The notes beneath the pieces are model-generated. The model searched no databases. It worked only from the letters and a program-made list of their open reading frames with translations, and was not told the DNA's origin. Both the position numbers and the translations under genes were made by a program. Shown piece after piece: positions 1-5,986 of a stretch of 5,986 nt of DNA. This stretch comes from Kiritimatiellia bacterium (GTDB taxonomy: Bacteria > Verrucomicrobiota > Kiritimatiellia > SLAD01): assembly GCA_007134175.1 (NCBI GenBank), contig SLLF01000245.1, positions 1 through 5,986 on the forward strand, in the 5' to 3' direction. How positions within the stretch are numbered: the stretch's first letter is position 1; each line of letters begins with the position of its first letter.

Positions 1-1
1 T

Positions 2-2422
<2,421 letters not shown>

Positions 2423-2425
2423 CTT
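2423..2425 (+). other. gyrB-gyrA junction, 3-nt gap
   Basis: Only three bases separate the TAA stop of gyrB from the ATG of gyrA. No promoter or terminator can fit, so the two genes must share a transcript. The sequence before the ATG has no real Shine-Dalgarno motif; the nearest purine match is a GGA at 2413-2415, with ten bases between it and the start. Translation of gyrA probably relies on ribosomes finishing gyrB (coupling), which would help keep subunits in 1:1 ratio. The spacing is seen; the coupling is inferred. Confidence 0.8.
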
Positions 2426-4924
2426 ATGTATCAGCAAAACGAACGACTCGACCGCACCAACATCGAAGAGGAGATGCAGCGGGCGTACATCGATTATTCG
2501 ATGAGCGTCATTGTAGGCCGCGCGCTGCCGGACGCGCGCGACGGGCTGAAGCCGGGCAATCGGCGGATTCTGTTCGCCATGCGCGAGCGTGCCTGGACCC
2601 ATAGCAAACCCTTTGTGAAATGCGCCAAGGTGGTCGGTGAAGTGATCGGTAACTACCACCCGCACGGCGACTCCGCGGTCTACGACACCCTGGTGCGCAT
2701 GGCGCAGGAATTCTCCATGCGCTCACCGCTCATCAACGGACAAGGGAACTTCGGCAGTATCGACGGGGATCCCCCGGCAGCCTACCGGTATACCGAATGT
2801 CGCTTGAACCGTTTGTCCGAGGAGATGCTGGCGGACATCGAAAAGAACACGGTCGACATGCGGCCGAACTTCGATGAGACGCTGCAGGAGCCGGTGGTGT
2901 TGCCGGCGCGCCTGCCCAATTTGCTGGCGAACGGCAGCACCGGGATCGCGGTCGGCATGGCCACCAACATTCCGCCGCACAACTTGAATGAGTTGATCGA
3001 CGGGATTGTGCACCTGATCGACCATCCCGATTGTGAAGTATGTGATTTAACGCAGTTTGTGAAGGGACCTGACTTCCCCACCGGCGGGGTGGTTTGCGGG
3101 CTTGGCCCCGTCAAAAACATGTACGAGACGGGGCGCGGCTTGCTCAAGGTGCGCGGGCGGGCCGCGATTGAAACGGGGGCCCAGAACAAGGAAAGCATCG
3201 TTATCACGGAAATCCCCTACACGCTCAACAAGACCACGCTGATCGAAAAGATCGCGCAGTTGGCGCAAGACAAGAAGCTGGAAGGCATTTCGGATATCCG
3301 TGATGAATCGGATAAGGACGGTATCCGCGTCGTCATCGAGCTAAAGCGCAATGCCGTGCCCAAGGTCCTGTTGAACCACTTGTTCAAGTATACCCCGTTG
3401 GAAATGACCTTCGGGGCGATCATGCTGGCGATCGACCAGGGGCAGCCGCGCGTGATGAACCTGAAGCAATTGATGTACTGCTTTGTGGCGCATCGTTTCG
3501 AAGTTATCACCCGGCGCACGCAATTCGAGTTGGAAAAAGCCGAGGCCCGCGCCCATATCCTCGAAGGGCTGAAGATCGCCCTGGACAATCTGGACCTGGT
3601 CGTCAAGATCATCCGCGGGGCCAAGGACCGCGACACGGCCCGCACGGAACTGATGGCGCAGTTGGGGCTGACCGAGATTCAGAGCAACGCGATCCTCGAC
3701 ATGCGGTTGTATCAATTGACCGGCCTGGAACGCGACAAGGTGGAAAAGGAATATCTTGAGATCATCAAGCTGATCAACTACTTGCGCGACCTGCTGGCCA
3801 ATCCCCAGAAAATCTACGGCGTGATCAAGGATGACCTGCACGATATGCGCAAGACCTACGGTTCCGAGCGCCGCACCGAAATCGTGCCGGACGAGGGCGA
3901 GATCAATATTGAGGATCTCATCGCCGACCGCAGCTTCGTGATCACCATCACCCATACCGGCTATATCAAGCGGGTCCCGGTCAGCACCTACCGCCAGCAG
4001 CGCCGCGGCGGCAAGGGGGTAATCGGTATGGGCACGAAGGAGGAAGACTACGTGGAGCATGTCTTCATGGCCAACACCCATGATTACATCCTCTTCTTCA
4101 CCGAGAACGGACGCGTGCATTGGCAGAAAGTCTACGAGATTCCCGAGGGCGGCCGGGCCACGCGCGGTAAAGCCATTGTCAACCTGCTGCAAATCGAATC
4201 GAGCGAGAACATCGCGGCGATGATCAAAGTGCGTGATTTTGACAACGAACACCATCTTGTGATGGCCACCGACCGCGGCGTGGTCAAGAAGACCAACCTC
4301 TCGGCCTACAGCAATCCGCGCGCAGGGGGCATCAAAGCCATCGCGATAGATGAAGGAGACAAGCTAATTGGCGTCAAGATGACCGGCGGTGACGATGAGT
4401 TGACGCTGGTGACGCGGTACGGGATGAGCATCCGGTTTCACGAATCGCAATTGCGGGACCAGGGGCGCGACACGCGCGGGGTGCGCGGCATTACGCTGGC
4501 GCGTGATAACGACGCCGTGGAAAGCATCGAGGTGGTGGAAGACGACCATACGCTGCTCGCGATCACCCAGCACGGGTACGGCAAGCGCACCCGCTTTGAG
4601 GAGTACCCCACGCAGAAACGCGGCGGCAAAGGGGTGATTACCATTCGGACCACGGAGCGTAACGGGCTGGTAGTTGGCGCGCACTCGGTTAATGACCACG
4701 ACGCCCTGATGCTGATCACCGAGCAAGGACAGATGATTCGCATTTCAGTCGGCGATATACGAACCATCAGCCGCAATACGCAGGGGGTGCGCTTGATTGC
4801 ACTTGCCGCAGACGACCAACTGGTATCGGCCACGCCGGTGGAGCCGCAAGAAGACGAGGATCGGGCAGAAGATGATGAGCCCACCGACGACGTGCCCGCC
4901 CCGACCCCGGTCAATCCGGTCTGA
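2426..4924 (+). CDS. gyrA: DNA gyrase subunit A
   Basis: Complete 832-residue gyrase A subunit, which cuts and rejoins DNA and wraps it for supercoiling. N-terminal numbering matches E. coli exactly: the catalytic tyrosine is Tyr122 in YRYTE, with Arg121 beside it. The quinolone-determining residues Ser83 and Asp87 (HPHGDSAVYD) are in the sensitive wild-type state. A helical coiled-coil arm and gate covers about 366-459, including LDMRLYQLTGLE. The C-terminal beta-pinwheel starts near residue 500 and carries the canonical GyrA box QRRGGKG at 525-531, which marks gyrase and argues against ParC, plus a second box-like QKRGGKG at 730-736. The tail is acidic (11 of 17 residues at 806-822 are Asp/Glu) and ends Pro-rich. 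Odd points are Gly44-Asn45 for the usual Val-His, and Ser100 and Asn104 for the usual Tyr and Asp. The ATG at 2426 was chosen because it sits 3 nt after gyrB and gives the standard N-terminus. Confidence 0.99.
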   Translation: MYQQNERLDRTNIEEEMQRAYIDYSMSVIVGRALPDARDGLKPGNRRILFAMRERAWTHSKPFVKCAKVVGEVIGNYHPHGDSAVYDTLVRMAQEFSMRSPLINGQGNFGSIDGDPPAAYRYTECRLNRLSEEMLADIEKNTVDMRPNFDETLQEPVVLPARLPNLLANGSTGIAVGMATNIPPHNLNELIDGIVHLIDHPDCEVCDLTQFVKGPDFPTGGVVCGLGPVKNMYETGRGLLKVRGRAAIETGAQNKESIVITEIPYTLNKTTLIEKIAQLAQDKKLEGISDIRDESDKDGIRVVIELKRNAVPKVLLNHLFKYTPLEMTFGAIMLAIDQGQPRVMNLKQLMYCFVAHRFEVITRRTQFELEKAEARAHILEGLKIALDNLDLVVKIIRGAKDRDTARTELMAQLGLTEIQSNAILDMRLYQLTGLERDKVEKEYLEIIKLINYLRDLLANPQKIYGVIKDDLHDMRKTYGSERRTEIVPDEGEINIEDLIADRSFVITITHTGYIKRVPVSTYRQQRRGGKGVIGMGTKEEDYVEHVFMANTHDYILFFTENGRVHWQKVYEIPEGGRATRGKAIVNLLQIESSENIAAMIKVRDFDNEHHLVMATDRGVVKKTNLSAYSNPRAGGIKAIAIDEGDKLIGVKMTGGDDELTLVTRYGMSIRFHESQLRDQGRDTRGVRGITLARDNDAVESIEVVEDDHTLLAITQHGYGKRTRFEEYPTQKRGGKGVITIRTTERNGLVVGAHSVNDHDALMLITEQGQMIRISVGDIRTISRNTQGVRLIALAADDQLVSATPVEPQEDEDRAEDDEPTDDVPAPTPVNPV

Positions 4925-5006
4925 GGGAGAAGTGGGCCTTGCGTCACGGCGGCGGGGTTTCACATCGGAGAAATGAAAACAGCGCGAGTTGGCCCCAAGG
5001 AGACGC
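4925..5006 (+). other. gyrA-lpxK spacer
   Basis: This is an 82-base gap. No GC-rich hairpin followed by a T tract is visible, and I see no convincing -35/-10 pair. A five-base inverted match (GGGCC at 4934-4938 against GGCCC at 4991-4995) has a 52-base loop and is not credible as a terminator. The gap holds the lpxK ribosome binding site and the start of a possible 19-codon leader ORF (4973-5032). Read-through from gyrBA into lpxK is plausible but unproven. Confidence 0.6.
4997..5003 (+). promoter_or_regulatory. Ribosome binding site of lpxK
   Basis: AAGGAGA is a strong match to the anti-Shine-Dalgarno sequence. Four bases separate the AAGGAG core from the ATG at 5007, slightly short but workable. 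It decides the start of lpxK, since no other in-frame ATG nearby has such a site. It contrasts with gyrA, which lacks one, suggesting lpxK is initiated independently. Confidence 0.75.
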
Positions 5007-5986
5007 ATGTCGAGGCGCGGAGAGCAACTTGAGTCCTATTTCCTGGACGTAATAGAAGGACGACAGCGCGGCAAGCGCGCCGGGTTGCTGCGGATGTTCC
5101 TGGCCCTGCTTTCCTTTCTCTTTCTCGGCGTCGTGCAATTGCGGCTCCGCCTGTATCGCTGGGGATTACTGCGGCCGCATACCCTCGGCTGTCAGGTCTT
5201 GAGCGTCGGCAATTTGACGGTGGGCGGTACGGGTAAGACGCCTATCGTCGAGGTGTTTGCAGCCGCCTTGCAGGAACGCGGCCGTAAAGTCGCGATTCTG
5301 AGCCGCGGCTATAAGCGCAAAAAGCCTCCTCTGTGGCGCCGCATCAAAGGGCGGTTAACCTTCCAGAAGTATGGCCCCCCGCCGCTGGTAGTATCGGACG
5401 GCAAGCGGTTGCTGCTCAATTCCCGGGTCAGCGGCGATGAACCGTACATGTTGGCTTCCAATTTGCCCAATGTCGCGGTGATCGTGGCCAAAAACCGCAT
5501 CAATGCCGGTCAATACGCGATCAAGAAACTGGGCTGCGACACGTTGATTCTGGATGACGGCTTTCAGTACATGCGGTTGCGCCACCGGTTGGACATCGTG
5601 CTGGTGGACCGTACCAATCCCTTCGGCAACCGGCGGGTTCTGCCGCGCGGCCTGTTGCGCGAGCCGATCCGCAACATCCGCCGGGCGGGCTTTATCTTCA
5701 TCACCAAGTCCAACGGCGACGGGGCCACCGAGCTGCGACAGCAATTGCGCGCGTTGAACCCCGATGCGGAGATTTCCGAATGCCGCCACTGTGCCCAGTA
5801 TCTACAGGCGGTTTATTCGGGTGAACGCAAGGAATTGACGTTGCTACAGGATCTGCCCGTTACCGCGCTTTCCGCCATTGCCGCGCCACAGGGATTTGAG
5901 GACGAGTTAAAACGACAAGGGGCTCGCGTGCTTGGCCACCGAACCTATACCGATCACCACCGTTACACCCAGCAGGAAGTCATCGA
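5007..5986 (+). CDS. lpxK: Tetraacyldisaccharide 4'-kinase, 3'-partial
   Basis: LpxK phosphorylates the 4' position of the tetraacyldisaccharide 1-phosphate lipid A precursor to give lipid IVA, at the cytoplasmic face of the inner membrane. Its presence implies a lipid A-bearing outer membrane. The window holds 326 codons and then ends in open frame. A hydrophobic stretch at about 31-44, flanked by Arg-rich segments, fits the family's N-terminal membrane anchor. The P-loop is [14 protein letters not shown] at 66-79 with Lys77 and Thr78. SRGY follows at 99-102, GDEP at 143-146, DDGFQ at 183-187, an LPRGLLREP segment at 212-220, and a DHH motif at 316-318 corresponding to the family's conserved DH. 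Compared with E. coli LpxK, the P-loop lies about 16 residues further from the start, and the SRGY-GDEP interval is about 20 residues longer and strongly basic. The missing C-terminus should be several tens of residues. Function is secure from motif order; activity is inferred. Confidence 0.95.
   Translation, partial: MSRRGEQLESYFLDVIEGRQRGKRAGLLRMFLALLSFLFLGVVQLRLRLYRWGLLRPHTLGCQVLSVGNLTVGGTGKTPIVEVFAAALQERGRKVAILSRGYKRKKPPLWRRIKGRLTFQKYGPPPLVVSDGKRLLLNSRVSGDEPYMLASNLPNVAVIVAKNRINAGQYAIKKLGCDTLILDDGFQYMRLRHRLDIVLVDRTNPFGNRRVLPRGLLREPIRNIRRAGFIFITKSNGDGATELRQQLRALNPDAEISECRHCAQYLQAVYSGERKELTLLQDLPVTALSAIAAPQGFEDELKRQGARVLGHRTYTDHHRYTQQEVI

Noticed and set aside
3341..4255. Open frame of 304 codons on the minus strand inside gyrA
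   Set aside because: It lies wholly antisense to a strongly conserved gyrA region. Its codons mirror the GC-biased wobble of gyrA, its translation resembles no family I know, and it has no convincing start context. It is a shadow frame.
4934..4995. Inverted repeat GGGCC/GGCCC as an intrinsic terminator after gyrA
   Set aside because: The arms are only five bases, the loop is 52 bases and no T tract follows.
5355..5789. Minus-strand open frame of 144 codons inside lpxK
   Set aside because: Antisense to the LpxK core motifs and with no recognisable domain; explained by lpxK codon bias.

Overview
This window reads as ordinary chromosomal housekeeping DNA from a Gram-negative, outer-membrane-bearing bacterium with moderately high GC. 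It holds three genes, all on the + strand: the body of gyrB (5' end cut off by the window), a complete gyrA, and the first 326 codons of lpxK (3' end cut off). Several traits together suggest the Verrucomicrobiota / Kiritimatiellota / Lentisphaerota part of the PVC group. These are a GyrB with the long Gram-negative-type insertion, a GyrA with 'DPPAAYRYTE' around the catalytic tyrosine and 'KPGNRR' in place of 'KPVHRR', and an LpxK with an N-terminal extension containing '[16 protein letters not shown]'. That placement rests on remembered family resemblance, not a search, and I hold it at a little over even odds.

Layout: positions 2-2422 encode GyrB (ATPase, transducer, TOPRIM with insertion, C-terminal GyrA-contact region). 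A 3-nt gap leads to gyrA at 2426-4924 (breakage-reunion domain, coiled-coil gate, beta-pinwheel with GyrA boxes, acidic tail). An 82-nt spacer at 4925-5006 has no visible terminator and carries a good Shine-Dalgarno sequence for lpxK, which starts at 5007 and stays open to the window end. No RNA gene, mobile element, CRISPR array or sizeable repeat is visible.

GyrB and GyrA form the A2B2 DNA gyrase that introduces negative supercoils using ATP. LpxK is the membrane-associated 4'-kinase that turns the tetraacyldisaccharide 1-phosphate into lipid IVA. The two functions have no direct biochemical link; co-orientation and the missing terminator suggest possible co-transcription only.

I found no undescribed system. 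What deserves a second look is at residue level: natural substitutions in GyrA at near-invariant positions (Gly44/Asn45, Ser100/Asn104 in E. coli numbering), an Asn-Gly linker inside the GyrB insertion, a basic insertion in LpxK between its SRGY and GDEP motifs, the gyrA-lpxK adjacency, and a weak candidate leader ORF overlapping the lpxK start.
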